The notes under the pieces were generated by a model. The model was given only the letters and a program-made list of their open reading frames with translations, made no database searches and was not told the DNA's origin. The position numbers were made by a program, and so were the translations under genes. A stretch of DNA of 38,350 nt from NCBI GenBank assembly GCA_937875975.1, contig CALEEU010000088.1, positions 1-38,350 of the forward strand. Reading direction: 5' to 3'. Shown here one piece after another: positions 21,775-30,498 of the stretch. Position 1 is the stretch's first letter. Each line of letters opens with the position of its first letter. Source of the DNA: an uncultured Opitutia bacterium. Lineage in GTDB: Bacteria > Verrucomicrobiota > Verrucomicrobiia > Opitutales > UBA953.

Positions 21775-23100
21775 TCAGCGGACCGAATCGCTGAGGCGGC
21801 TGAGCGAGAACGAGAGCACCTGCGAATTACGGCCGCTTGCCTTGAGCGCCTTGCGACGCTCGGCCGGCAGGTCCGTCAGCGCGCCCGGCACGAAGTTACA
21901 GGCGGACTGGAAGAAGCCCTGCGTCTGCGTGGTGAGCGCGATGAGTTTCTTGGCGCCGAGCTGCTTGGCGCGACGTTTGGCGAATTCGACCAGTTTGCTG
22001 CCGACGCCGCGTCCGTGGTAGAACGGCTGCACGTAGACCGCGCCGAGCTCCATCGATTTGCCGCCGGGAAAGGGACGCAAGGTGGCGCAGCCGATGATGC
22101 TGTCATCGATTTCGTAGACGTAGAAATCTGCGAAAGATTGCTCGATCTGCTGGCGCGTACGGGCGACGAGGGCGTCGGTCTTCGCGCCGTGCTTGGCGAG
22201 GTTGTAGAGGGCCTGGGCGTCCTTCTTCTTGGCCTGGCGGATACGGTCGTAGTCGTTGGCGTGCACCATCGTGCCGAGGCCGACCTTGTCGAAGATCTCG
22301 GTGAGGAGGCAGCCGAAGACGCGGCCGTCGAGGATGTGGGCGCGCGGGACGTCGTTGTCGAGGGCCTTGGCGGCTTGGACGGCCTTGCTGCGGATACGTG
22401 GGTCGAGCTTCGCGGTCTTGTCCGCAAGGAGGCGCTTGAGGTCGTCCTCCGGCAGGTTGAGCTGCACGACGCCGTTGACCTGCAGGCCGCTGAACGGGGT
22501 GAGGTAGATGAGCTTCGAGGCGCCGAGGGCGGTCGCGAGTTCCATCGCGAGGTGGTCGCTGTTCACGCGCAGTGACTGGCCTTCGCGGTCGCACACGATG
22601 GGCGTGACGAGCGGCAGGATATCCTGCGAGAGCATCGACTTGAGGATGGCGGCGTCGACCTTCTCGACCTTGCCGGCGTAAAGATGGTCCACGCCCTTGA
22701 GGCGTCCGATCTTGGTGGAACGTACCGCGTTGGTGATCGCGCAGCGGAGGCCGGCCTGGGAAAGGTTCTCGAGCACAGACTGGGAGACGAGCGCCGAAGC
22801 TTCACGGGCGAGCGACATCGTGGTGGCGTCGATGGGGCCTTCGCCTTGGACGTCGGAGAGGACGATGTTATGTTCACCGGCGAGGCCGACGAGTTGCTGG
22901 CCGATGCCGTGCACGAGGACGACCTTGATGGACAGGCTGCGGAGGACCGCGATGTCGGTGACGATGTTCGCGAAATTCTCGTGCGACACGATCGACCCGT
23001 CGACCGCGATGACGAACACGTGGTCGCGGAACATCGGGACATACCGGAGGATTCCCCGGAGGTCGGTCGGCTTCATGGCGCGCTCACGCTGGCTGGACAT
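21775..23100 (-). CDS. argA: Amino-acid N-acetyltransferase (N-acetylglutamate synthase, AAK-GNAT type)
   Basis: 441 residues. First committed step of arginine synthesis, acetylating glutamate with acetyl-CoA. Residues about 10-280 form an amino-acid-kinase-like domain (HVFVIAVDGSIV, VVLVHGIGQQL, DILPLVTPIVCD, LRVNSDHLAMELA); in ArgA this domain carries arginine feedback. Residues about 290-430 are a GNAT domain with the acetyl-CoA loop FYHGRGVGSKLVEFA. The two-domain layout and length match ArgA of the E. coli type. ATG at 23100 follows TAAGGA nine bases upstream; a TTG two codons earlier is less likely. It diverges from xerD across 48 nt. No other arg gene is present. Confidence 0.93.
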   Translation of the reverse strand: MSSQRERAMKPTDLRGILRYVPMFRDHVFVIAVDGSIVSHENFANIVTDIAVLRSLSIKVVLVHGIGQQLVGLAGEHNIVLSDVQGEGPIDATTMSLAREASALVSQSVLENLSQAGLRCAITNAVRSTKIGRLKGVDHLYAGKVEKVDAAILKSMLSQDILPLVTPIVCDREGQSLRVNSDHLAMELATALGASKLIYLTPFSGLQVNGVVQLNLPEDDLKRLLADKTAKLDPRIRSKAVQAAKALDNDVPRAHILDGRVFGCLLTEIFDKVGLGTMVHANDYDRIRQAKKKDAQALYNLAKHGAKTDALVARTRQQIEQSFADFYVYEIDDSIIGCATLRPFPGGKSMELGAVYVQPFYHGRGVGSKLVEFAKRRAKQLGAKKLIALTTQTQGFFQSACNFVPGALTDLPAERRKALKASGRNSQVLSFSLSRLSDSVR

Positions 23101-23148
23101 GCTCAATCCTTATGGACTCCTCGACGGGCGGGGCAATACTGATGACGC

Positions 23149-24096
23149 ATGCCGAAGCCGCCCCGAGTCCGCCGAGAGACGGTGCCTCCTGACCTCCGGG
23201 AGTCGGTGGACGCCTTCCTGGCCCACCTCTCGCTTGAGCGTGGCGCCGCCAAACTGACGACGGAGGCCTACGAGTCCGACCTGCTCCGCTTCGCCGCCCA
23301 CTGCGGCCGGGCCGGCCGGACGAACTGGACGGAGGTCTCGCTCGCCGACGTGGATTCCTGGACGCGCGCGCTCGACCGCAAGGGGCACGCCGCCGCCTCG
23401 ATGGCCCGACGGCTCTCGGCCGTCCGTTCCTTTTCGGCCCACCTGGTCCGCAGCGGCCTGCGTCGCGATGATTTCACCGAGCTCGCCCACGGCCCGAAGC
23501 TTCGCCGCAAGCTGCCCGGCATGATCAGCGCCGAGGAAGCCGCCAAGGTCGTCTCCGCGCCCGACACCCGCACGCCGCAGGGCCTACGCGATCGCGCGAT
23601 GCTCGAGATGATGTACGGTTCCGGTCTGCGTATCTCCGAACTTTGTAGCCTGGAGATCCAGGCCGTCGACGCCGACTCCGCGCTCGTGCGTGTCACCGGC
23701 AAGGGCTCCAAGGATCGCGTCGTGCCCGTCGGCGAGACCGCGTTGGTCGCCTTACAGGCCTATCTCAAGGCTGGCCGGCCCAAGCTCGTGCGTCCGAAGA
23801 CCGGCAGCGCGCTCTTCCTGAGCGCCCGCGGCGTCGCCATCTCCCGCAAGACCTTCTGGCTCGGCGTGAAACAGGCGGCCCAGCGTGCCGGGGTCTCCGT
23901 GCCCGTGAAGCCGCACCTCCTGCGCCATGCCTTCGCGACGCATCTGCTCGAAGGCGGCGCGGACCTGCGTTCGATTCAGGAGATGCTCGGCCATGCCGAC
24001 ATCGCCACGACGCAGATCTACACGTCGGTCGACCGCACGGCCCTCTCGGATGCGCACCGTCGTCACCACCCTCGCGGGCGGGGCAAGGGGCGTTAA
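23149..24096 (+). CDS. xerD: Tyrosine recombinase XerD
   Basis: 315 residues. Partner of XerC in dimer resolution at dif, activated by FtsK. The N-terminal SAM-like domain has LAHLSLERGAAKLTTEAYES and the usual DLLRFAAHC helix. The catalytic domain has Arg in GSGLRISELCSL, Lys in TGKGSKDRVVP, His/Arg in HLLRHAFATHLLEGG, His in LGHADIATTQ and Tyr in QIYTSVD. All catalytic residues are intact. The N-terminal extension of about 15 basic residues is slightly longer than usual. With xerC only 22 kb away and no phage genes, this is the cellular pair. Its TAA overlaps the reverse-strand stop of nuoN (TTAA). Confidence 0.9.
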   Translation: MPKPPRVRRETVPPDLRESVDAFLAHLSLERGAAKLTTEAYESDLLRFAAHCGRAGRTNWTEVSLADVDSWTRALDRKGHAAASMARRLSAVRSFSAHLVRSGLRRDDFTELAHGPKLRRKLPGMISAEEAAKVVSAPDTRTPQGLRDRAMLEMMYGSGLRISELCSLEIQAVDADSALVRVTGKGSKDRVVPVGETALVALQAYLKAGRPKLVRPKTGSALFLSARGVAISRKTFWLGVKQAAQRAGVSVPVKPHLLRHAFATHLLEGGADLRSIQEMLGHADIATTQIYTSVDRTALSDAHRRHHPRGRGKGR

Positions 24097-25619
24097 CGTC
24101 CGAACAGGACGAAGAGTCCGCCGATGATCGAAGCCGCGGTGAGCGCGCCGATCAGGAAGCGAGTACCAAACGGGATCTCGAGCGGGGCCAGTTCTTCGTC
24201 GGCGTCGGTCGGCCGGACCACCGCCTCGCGGAGGATCGAGAAATAGTAGTGGATGCTGATTGCGACGCCGAGAAGGGCGGCGCCGAGGATCCACCAAAGC
24301 TTGGCGGATACGAGCAGCATGAGTACGAGCAGCTTGGCGATGAAGCCCACGGAAGGCGGTACGCCGGCGAGGGAGCCGATGCCGAAACCGAGGGCGCTGG
24401 CGAGGAGCGGTGAACGACGGAGCAGGCCGCGGAGCGCGAGCTGCGGGCGGCGATGGTCTTCAATCGCCGGTAGCGAGACGAGCGCTTGGGCGGTGAGGAA
24501 CGTGCCGATGACGTAAGCCAGGAGGTAGATGACGATGACCTGTTCGACATCGTAGCCAAGGGCGTTGGCGCCCGGGAGGACGAGCGCGGCCGTGACGGCG
24601 GCAAGGATGAAACCGGCGTGCGAGACGCCCGAAAGCGAGAGCGTGCGCTTCACGTCAGTCGTGGCAAGGGCGCCGAGATTCCCGAAGAGGAGGGTCAGCA
24701 CGGCGGTGACGCCAAGGAGCGGAGCGAGCTTCACCGCGATCGGGGCGAAGGGTCCGGTCGCCAGCAGCACTAAGGTGAACGCGCCGGCGGCCTTGGAGGC
24801 CGTGCCGAGGAAGGCGGTCGTCGGGGTCGGGGCGCCTTGGTAGACGTCCGGAATCCAGGTGTGGAACGGGAAGGCGCCGAGCTTGAAGGCGACGCCGCCG
24901 AGAATCAGGGCGATGCCGGTGAGCGTCAGGGGCGAAACCGTATTCGCGACGGACTGGGCGGCGAGGGCCTTGCCGATCTGGGTGAAGTTGAGCGAGTCCG
25001 CGACACCGACGGAACCGAGCGCGCCGTAGACGAGTACGATGCCCATCAGGAGCAAAGCGGAACTAAGGCCGCCCGCGACGAGGTATTTCACGCCGGCTTC
25101 AAGCGAGGCTTCGCTGCGGCGCAGGTAGCCGACGAGCACGTAGAGGCCGACGGCGGCCGTCTCGAGCGAGAGGAAGAACGGGACGAAGTGGTTCGACTGC
25201 GCGAGGAGCATGAACGCCGCCGTGACGACCAAGAGCACATGGTGGTAGTCGGCGACCGCGGCGTCGCGTTCGCGTAGGAAGCCTTCGGCGAGGAAACTCG
25301 TCAGCAAGGCCGATAGCAGGAAGACCATGCGCACGCCGTCGGTGGGCAGGTTCTGACGGAGCAGGCCGGCGAACGAAGCGACGTCGGTCGGCTGAACCCA
25401 GGGCCCGTTGGTCAAAGCCATGATCGCGACGAGCACTAGGCCGACGCGAGCGGTGATCGGGATGAGCGAGCGGAGTGCCTTGGGGAGGAACATCGCTTGC
25501 AGGAGGCAGATGAGCGAGAGGCCGGCGACGGCGATCTCGGGTAGGATGGATAGCCAGTCAGCCGGGCGCGGGGCCAGGACCTTGAAGACTGGATCGATAT
25601 CGGCGAGGAAAGGAATCAT
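24093..25619 (-). CDS. nuoN: NADH-quinone oxidoreductase subunit N
   Basis: 508 residues, about 14 transmembrane helices. Antiporter-like proton-pumping subunit of complex I in the inner membrane. The conserved TM8 region TDVKRTLSLSGVSHAG and the amphipathic/kinked helix region LGAFPFHTWIPDVYQGAPTP (with the HxWxPD-Y motif) identify the Mrp-antiporter family; its C-terminal place in the cluster and length fit NuoN. Last gene of nuoJKLMN, 11 nt after nuoM. The stop codon overlaps xerD's stop on the other strand, leaving no room for a terminator between them. Confidence 0.94.
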   Translation of the reverse strand: MIPFLADIDPVFKVLAPRPADWLSILPEIAVAGLSLICLLQAMFLPKALRSLIPITARVGLVLVAIMALTNGPWVQPTDVASFAGLLRQNLPTDGVRMVFLLSALLTSFLAEGFLRERDAAVADYHHVLLVVTAAFMLLAQSNHFVPFFLSLETAAVGLYVLVGYLRRSEASLEAGVKYLVAGGLSSALLLMGIVLVYGALGSVGVADSLNFTQIGKALAAQSVANTVSPLTLTGIALILGGVAFKLGAFPFHTWIPDVYQGAPTPTTAFLGTASKAAGAFTLVLLATGPFAPIAVKLAPLLGVTAVLTLLFGNLGALATTDVKRTLSLSGVSHAGFILAAVTAALVLPGANALGYDVEQVIVIYLLAYVIGTFLTAQALVSLPAIEDHRRPQLALRGLLRRSPLLASALGFGIGSLAGVPPSVGFIAKLLVLMLLVSAKLWWILGAALLGVAISIHYYFSILREAVVRPTDADEELAPLEIPFGTRFLIGALTAASIIGGLFVLFGR

Positions 25620-25630
25620 CGGACGGAAAA

Positions 25631-27178
25631 TTAGCGCTGGGTAGGAACGGCCGGGCCAGCCTTGACGGGTGCCTTGGCGTTATGCTGCGAGAAGGTGGTG
25701 ATACCAGCGGCGACGGGATTGACGGACTTCGTGATGAGCGAAGGCACGAAGCCAATCGTCAGCGAAGCGCCGAGCAGCACGAAGGCGGCGAAGCGCTCGG
25801 CCCAGCCGAGGTCGCCGAAGGGCGCGGAGGCGAAGCGCTTCTCGAGCGCCTCGGAGGCCGGACCGAAGAAGGTGGAGGCCACGGCGCGGAGGGCGTACAC
25901 GGCGGAGAGGATGACCGTCGAGGCGACGAGGGCCTGCAGCCAAAGCGGCTGGGCGCGGAGGGCGAGGAAGACGCCGACTTCACCCCAGAAGTTTCCGAAG
26001 CCCGGCAGGCCGATGGAGGCCATCGTCGCGGCGATGAAGAGCGCGGCAAGGATCGGCGTGCGCGTGGCGAGGCCGCCCAGTTCGTCGAGGCGATAGGTGC
26101 CGGCGCGGGCGCGGACGGCGTTGGCGAGCAGGAAGAGCGCGGCGCAAGAGAGGCCGTGTGCGACCATGAGGAAAGCGGCGGCATCGAGGCCGTCGGCCTG
26201 GCCGGACACGCCGCAGACCCAGATGCCGAGGAAGATCGGACCCATGTGGGCGACGGAACTCCAGGAGAGCAACTGCTTGAGGTCGCGCTGCGCGAGGCAG
26301 ATCAGGCCGACGAGGACGACGTTGGCGACGGCGAACCAGAGGAACCAAGTGCCGAGCGAGCCGCCGGTGATGTCGAGGCTGCTGAGGCCGAGGAGGATGA
26401 TGCCGTAGAGGCCGAACTTCTTGAGGGCGCCAGCGTGTAGCATCGAGACCGGGGTCGGCGCGGCGGAGTAGCCAGGCGCGGCCCAGGAGTGGAACGGGAA
26501 GAGCGAGGCGAGCGTGCCGAGGCCGAAGAGCACCAGCGCACCAGTGGCGGCGGGGATGGACTTCGCGTTCTGGAGGCCTTGGGCGACGTTCTCGAAGGTC
26601 GCGACGCCGTACTCGACACCGGAGGCGTCGATGGCGATCAGGATGCCCGCGAGGGAGGCCATGGCGCCAGCGGTGAGGTAGATCGCCATCTGCATGGCGG
26701 CCGGCCGACGGCCTTCGCCACCCCAGAAGAGCGTGAGGATGAACGTGGGGATGAGCGCGAACTCGTGGAAGAAGTAGAAACCGACGAGGTGATTGGTGCC
26801 GAACACGGCGAGCGTGCCACCAAGCATGAACAGGATGAGGCCCAGGTAGGTGTTCCGTCCTTCCACTTCCTGCGTGAGGGCCTTGATGCCCGCGGCGAGG
26901 CCGACGAGCGAGGTCATCGCGAGGAGCGGCGCCCCGAGGCCATTGAGCGCGAAACCGAAGCCCCAGAACCCTTCGGACTGGAACTGCTGCGGCGCGGTGC
27001 TCGGATCGCTCCAGAGGACGAGCAACCAGGGGCCGAGCACGGCCGGGATGGCGAAGCCGCCGAAGGCGAAGCCCGAGGCGAAGCTGCGAGGGAGGTCGCG
27101 TCCGGCGAGCAAGATCAGGCCGACGAGAATCGGGGCCGTGATGGCGAGCGCGAGGAGCGTGGCAGGAAAAGTATCCAT
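25631..27178 (-). CDS. nuoM: NADH-quinone oxidoreductase subunit M
   Basis: 515 residues, about 14 transmembrane helices, complex I membrane arm. Key blocks are FLFHEFALIPTF-like YFFHEFALIPTFILTL (with the conserved Glu), LASLFPFHSWAAPGYSAAP (the HxW motif with P-T-P-V-S-M-L-H following) and RDLKQLLSWSSVAHMGPI in the TM8 region. It translocates protons together with L and N. Length and order match NuoM. It starts 3 nt after the nuoL stop, so translation is probably coupled. Confidence 0.95.
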   Translation of the reverse strand: MDTFPATLLALAITAPILVGLILLAGRDLPRSFASGFAFGGFAIPAVLGPWLLVLWSDPSTAPQQFQSEGFWGFGFALNGLGAPLLAMTSLVGLAAGIKALTQEVEGRNTYLGLILFMLGGTLAVFGTNHLVGFYFFHEFALIPTFILTLFWGGEGRRPAAMQMAIYLTAGAMASLAGILIAIDASGVEYGVATFENVAQGLQNAKSIPAATGALVLFGLGTLASLFPFHSWAAPGYSAAPTPVSMLHAGALKKFGLYGIILLGLSSLDITGGSLGTWFLWFAVANVVLVGLICLAQRDLKQLLSWSSVAHMGPIFLGIWVCGVSGQADGLDAAAFLMVAHGLSCAALFLLANAVRARAGTYRLDELGGLATRTPILAALFIAATMASIGLPGFGNFWGEVGVFLALRAQPLWLQALVASTVILSAVYALRAVASTFFGPASEALEKRFASAPFGDLGWAERFAAFVLLGASLTIGFVPSLITKSVNPVAAGITTFSQHNAKAPVKAGPAVPTQR

Positions 27179-27181
27179 GAA

Positions 27182-29026
27182 TTAGCGGGCGATGAGGAAC
27201 CAGGCCAGGAAGAGAGTACCCACTACGATCCAAAGCGCGTAGGCACGCGTCTGGCCGCGGTGGAAGGAACGGCCAGTGAGGTAGCCCAGTACGGCGGGGA
27301 CGCCGCCACCGATCCAGCGCACGGCGACACCGTTGATGATGAGGAGGTCGAGGAACGCGACGAACTCGGAGGCGCGACGCTGCACGGAGTCGACGTACCA
27401 GCGGTAAAGGCCGTCCATCCAGCGGTGCTCAAGGAGGTGATACGTGCGAGGCGAGACGACTTGGAGGGCGTCGGCGCCACGGACGACGCCGTAGAACTTG
27501 AGCGCACCGAAGAAGCCGACGACGAGTGAGAAGAGGCCGACGATGGTCGAGGGGGCGTTCAGGTGGAAGGCGATGGCGTCGAGGGCGGGCTTGATCGGCT
27601 GCAGCGAACCAGCCGGCAGCAGGGTCGAGGCAAGGAAACCGCCAGCGACGGAGTAGACGAGGCCGAGCACGACGAGCGGCAGGGTCATCGTCCAAGGAGA
27701 CTCATGGGCGTGGGCGGCTTCTTCGGAGTTCGCTTCGCCGAGGAAGACGAGGCGGATCATGCGTCCGCTGTAGAGGCAGGTCGCGAGCGCGGCGAGGGCC
27801 AGGAAAGCGAAGATCACGAAGCGTCCGTCATGGTAGGCGGCCTCGATGATGGCGTCCTTGGAATACCAGCCCGCAAGGAAGGGCACGGCGCAATTTGAGA
27901 GCGTCGCGGCGATGAACGTCACGGCGGTGAGCGGCATCTTCTTCAGCAGGCCGCCCATCTTGAGCATGTCCTGTTCGTGGTGGCAGCCGTGGATGACCGA
28001 ACCGGCCCCGAGGAATAGCGTGGCTTTGAAGAACGCGTGCATCGCCATATGCATGAGCGCGAGCGCGGGGTGACCGAGGCCGATGGCGCAGCCCATGATG
28101 CCGAGGTGCGCGAGCGTCGAGTAGGCGAGGGACTTCTTGATGTCGGTCTGCGCGAGCGCGCAGAGGCCGGCCAGCGCCGCCATGCCAGCACCGGAGACCG
28201 CGATGAACTGCAGGACATCAGGGGCGAGCAGGAAGCTCACGCGGGCCATGAAGTAGACGCCGGCGGCCACCATCGTCGCGGCGTGGATGAGCGCCGAGAC
28301 CGGCGTCGGGCCGGCCATCGCGTCCGTGAGCCAGACGTGGAGCGGGAACTGGGCGGACTTGCCGAGGAAGCCGCACATGAGCAGCGCGCCGACGGCGACG
28401 GGGATGGTCTTGGCAGCAGCGGCGTGGTCCTTGAGCGCGACGAAGTCGAGCGTACCGTAGAGCGAGAGGCACATCGCGATGCCGAGGATGAAACCGAGGT
28501 CGCCGATTCGGTTGACGATGAACGCCTTCTTCGAGGCGGCGGCGGCGTAATCCTTGTCGAAGTAGTGCGCGATCAGCATGTACGAGCTGAAGCCCACGAG
28601 TTCCCAGAAGATGAACGTCATGAGCAGGTTGTCGGCGACGACGATGCCCAGGATGGAGAACATGAAGATCGAGAGACCGGCGAAGAAACGGCCGCGGGCC
28701 GTGTCTTCCTTCATGTAACCGACGGAGAAGAGGTGGATCCACGCGGCGACGAAAGACACCACGAAGAGCATCAGGCGCGCGTTGGCATCGATGAGGTAGC
28801 CGAAGCCGAGGCTGATGCCGCCAAACTTCGCGAGCTCGACGTGCCAGGTGACGTCGACGCCCTTGCTGAGCAGGTTGAGCGAGAGGCCGGCGATGGCGAA
28901 GGCGGTGCCGGTCGAGAGCCAGGCGGCGAGTCCGCCGGCGCGGCGCAGGAACAGCGCGGAGAGCGCGGCGGCTCCCAGCGGCAGGAACAGGATCCAGTGG
29001 ACCAGGGACGAAAGGTCGGAAGGCAT
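27182..29026 (-). CDS. nuoL: NADH-quinone oxidoreductase subunit L
   Basis: 614 residues, the largest proton-pumping subunit of complex I, with the long lateral helix at the C-terminus. Recognisable are FWELVGFSSYMLIAHYFDK (the conserved Glu), FPLHVWLTDAMAGPTPVSAL with the HxW-D-A-M-GPTP block, TDIKKSLAYSTLAHLGIMGC and AFFKATLFLGAGSVIHGCHH. All are typical of NuoL. The C-terminus ends HRGQTRAYALWIVVGTLFLA, also usual. It lies 9 nt after nuoK. Confidence 0.96.
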   Translation of the reverse strand: MPSDLSSLVHWILFLPLGAAALSALFLRRAGGLAAWLSTGTAFAIAGLSLNLLSKGVDVTWHVELAKFGGISLGFGYLIDANARLMLFVVSFVAAWIHLFSVGYMKEDTARGRFFAGLSIFMFSILGIVVADNLLMTFIFWELVGFSSYMLIAHYFDKDYAAAASKKAFIVNRIGDLGFILGIAMCLSLYGTLDFVALKDHAAAAKTIPVAVGALLMCGFLGKSAQFPLHVWLTDAMAGPTPVSALIHAATMVAAGVYFMARVSFLLAPDVLQFIAVSGAGMAALAGLCALAQTDIKKSLAYSTLAHLGIMGCAIGLGHPALALMHMAMHAFFKATLFLGAGSVIHGCHHEQDMLKMGGLLKKMPLTAVTFIAATLSNCAVPFLAGWYSKDAIIEAAYHDGRFVIFAFLALAALATCLYSGRMIRLVFLGEANSEEAAHAHESPWTMTLPLVVLGLVYSVAGGFLASTLLPAGSLQPIKPALDAIAFHLNAPSTIVGLFSLVVGFFGALKFYGVVRGADALQVVSPRTYHLLEHRWMDGLYRWYVDSVQRRASEFVAFLDLLIINGVAVRWIGGGVPAVLGYLTGRSFHRGQTRAYALWIVVGTLFLAWFLIAR

Positions 29027-29035
29027 CGGAAAAAC

Positions 29036-29344
29036 TTAGTCGCGGAGGGTGGTGAGCGCGTCGGACTGCACCGTGCCGCGCTTGCGGAACAGGGCCACGA
29101 TCAGCGCGAGGCCGACGGCGACCTCAGCGGCCGCGACGGTGATGACGAAGAAGACAAGGACCGCGCCGTCCATGGTGCGGTTGAAGCGCGAGAAGGCGAC
29201 GAGGGCGAGCGTCGCGGCGGCGAGCATGAGCTCGAGGCACATGTAGACGACGAGCAGGTTGCGGCGCACGAGAACGCCAGTCAGACCCAGGACAAAAAGA
29301 AGGCCCGCCAGGATGAGGTGGTGAGCAAGAGAGGTGTTTTCCAT
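29036..29344 (-). CDS. nuoK: NADH-quinone oxidoreductase subunit K
   Basis: 102 residues with three transmembrane helices. The buried glutamates characteristic of NuoK are in YMCLELMLAAATLALVAFS and VAAAEVAVGLALIVALFR. The start at 29344 gives MENTSLAHHLILAGLLF, normal for the family. It begins 10 nt after the nuoJ stop. Part of the proton-transfer path of complex I. Confidence 0.94.
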   Translation of the reverse strand: MENTSLAHHLILAGLLFVLGLTGVLVRRNLLVVYMCLELMLAAATLALVAFSRFNRTMDGAVLVFFVITVAAAEVAVGLALIVALFRKRGTVQSDALTTLRD

Positions 29345-29354
29345 GGCGGAAAGA

Positions 29355-29888
29355 TCAGGCTTTGGTTTCGGGGTTATCCTTGCTCAGCGACACGACGCCG
29401 ACGAGGGCGACGAGGAGCAGGAAGCCGGCGATTTCCAGGGGCAGAAGATACTTCGTGTAGAGCAGGCGACCGAACGACTTGGCGGCGGTGGTGAACTCGG
29501 CCGGGTTGACGGAGAGCTCGGGCGGCGTGCTGCCCGCTTTCACGGCGGAGACGGCACCGGACCAGTGGAAGAGCCAGAGCACGCTGGCGGCGAGGAGGAA
29601 GAAAGTCGCGAGACCGAGCGCCGCGGTCTTCCACGGATAGGCGCCCGTCGCGTCCTCGGTATCCAGGAGCATGATGATGAACAGGAAGAGCACCATCACC
29701 GCGCCGGCGTAGACGAGGACTTGGAGCACACCGAGGAAGTAGGCATCCAGCAGGAAGAACTCGGCGGCCACCCCGACCAAGGCCAGGATCATCCCCATGG
29801 CGGAGGTCACCGCGTTGCGGCTGACGACCAAGAGAAGGGCAGCCCCGAGGGTCAGTGCTGCGAAGAAAATAAACAGGCCGTCCGGCAT
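29355..29888 (-). CDS. nuoJ: NADH-quinone oxidoreductase subunit J
   Basis: 177 residues with five transmembrane helices. The TM3 segment LVYAGAVMVLFLFIIMLLD is the hallmark of NuoJ, and NAVTSAMGMILALVGVAAEF precedes it. First gene of the visible nuo cluster. nuoA-nuoI are not upstream here; folA lies there instead on the same strand, so transcription must come from the 135-nt gap or read through from thyA-folA. Confidence 0.94.
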   Translation of the reverse strand: MPDGLFIFFAALTLGAALLLVVSRNAVTSAMGMILALVGVAAEFFLLDAYFLGVLQVLVYAGAVMVLFLFIIMLLDTEDATGAYPWKTAALGLATFFLLAASVLWLFHWSGAVSAVKAGSTPPELSVNPAEFTTAAKSFGRLLYTKYLLPLEIAGFLLLVALVGVVSLSKDNPETKA

Positions 29889-30023
29889 GGGTCGGACGGT
29901 AGGGCGGGGGGAGGCATTGGAAAGGAGAAAACGCCCCTAAACGCCCTTTTTTGCCACTTTATGGGGGTCAGTAGCCCCCTCCCGCTCGAGACCCCTTAAA
30001 TATGAGCGAAAGCGCTCAATACC
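29889..30023 (-). promoter_or_regulatory. Leader region of nuoJKLMN with two small hairpins
   Basis: 135 nt between the folA stop and the nuoJ ATG. It holds a 5-bp G/C stem (GGGGG 29963-29967, CCCCC 29975-29979) and an A/T-rich patch around 29949-29954. No convincing -35/-10 pair and no strong ribosome binding site before nuoJ are visible. This is the only place for an internal nuo promoter. Confidence 0.4.
30003..30018 (-). terminator. Weak hairpin after folA
   Basis: TGAGCG (30003-30008) and CGCTCA (30013-30018) pair perfectly with a 4-nt loop, 5 nt after the folA stop. On the reverse strand it is followed by TATTTAA, not a proper T-run, so termination would be partial at best. Confidence 0.45.
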
Positions 30024-30494
30024 TCAAAGCGGCCGGTGTCGACGCATCACGCAGGTGGGGTGCTGGGCGATGACCTCCCCGGCATCGAACCGTCCGGTCC
30101 AATCGGGGAAAAAGGCGTCCGCCTCGGGCTCCATGTCCACATGGGTGAGGATCAGCTCGGCACACCAAGGCAGGGCTTCGGCATACAGCGCAGCGCCACC
30201 GGCAAGGAAGAGGGTCTTGGTCGGTTCGACCAACGCGGCCTCGTGCCAATCCTTGGCGACGATCACGCCAGGCGCGGTGAAACCAGAGCGGCTGAGCACG
30301 ACGGTCGTACGTCCCGGGAGAGGCCTACCGATGGACTCATAAGTCTTACGGCCCATGAGGAGCACCTGGCCCATGGTGGTCGCCTTGAAGAACGCGAAGT
30401 CCTCCGGGATGCGCCACGGGAGCTTATTGTTCAGGCCGATGCCGCGATTGCGCGCGACGGCCGCGATGGCGATGAGCGGGCGACCGAGGTCCAC
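30024..30494 (-). CDS. folA: Dihydrofolate reductase
   Basis: 156 residues from a GTG start. Reduces dihydrofolate to tetrahydrofolate with NADPH. Conserved parts are LIAIAAVARNRGIGLNNKLP, WRIPEDFAFFKATTMG with the catalytic acid, VLLMGRKTYESIGRPLPGRT and FLAGGAALYAEAL. I chose the GTG at 30494 because it begins four bases after the thyA stop and just before the first strand; longer frames run back into thyA. Coupling with thyA makes functional sense, since thymidylate synthase produces the dihydrofolate that this enzyme recycles. Confidence 0.94.
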   Translation of the reverse strand: MDLGRPLIAIAAVARNRGIGLNNKLPWRIPEDFAFFKATTMGQVLLMGRKTYESIGRPLPGRTTVVLSRSGFTAPGVIVAKDWHEAALVEPTKTLFLAGGAALYAEALPWCAELILTHVDMEPEADAFFPDWTGRFDAGEVIAQHPTCVMRRHRPL

Positions 30495-30498
30495 GACG

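Noticed and set aside
28037..29494. Long forward-strand open frames opposite nuoL, nuoK, nuoJ and also opposite nuoM (26489-27529)
   Set aside because: Shadows of complex I genes; highly charged sequences with no motif and no ribosome binding site.
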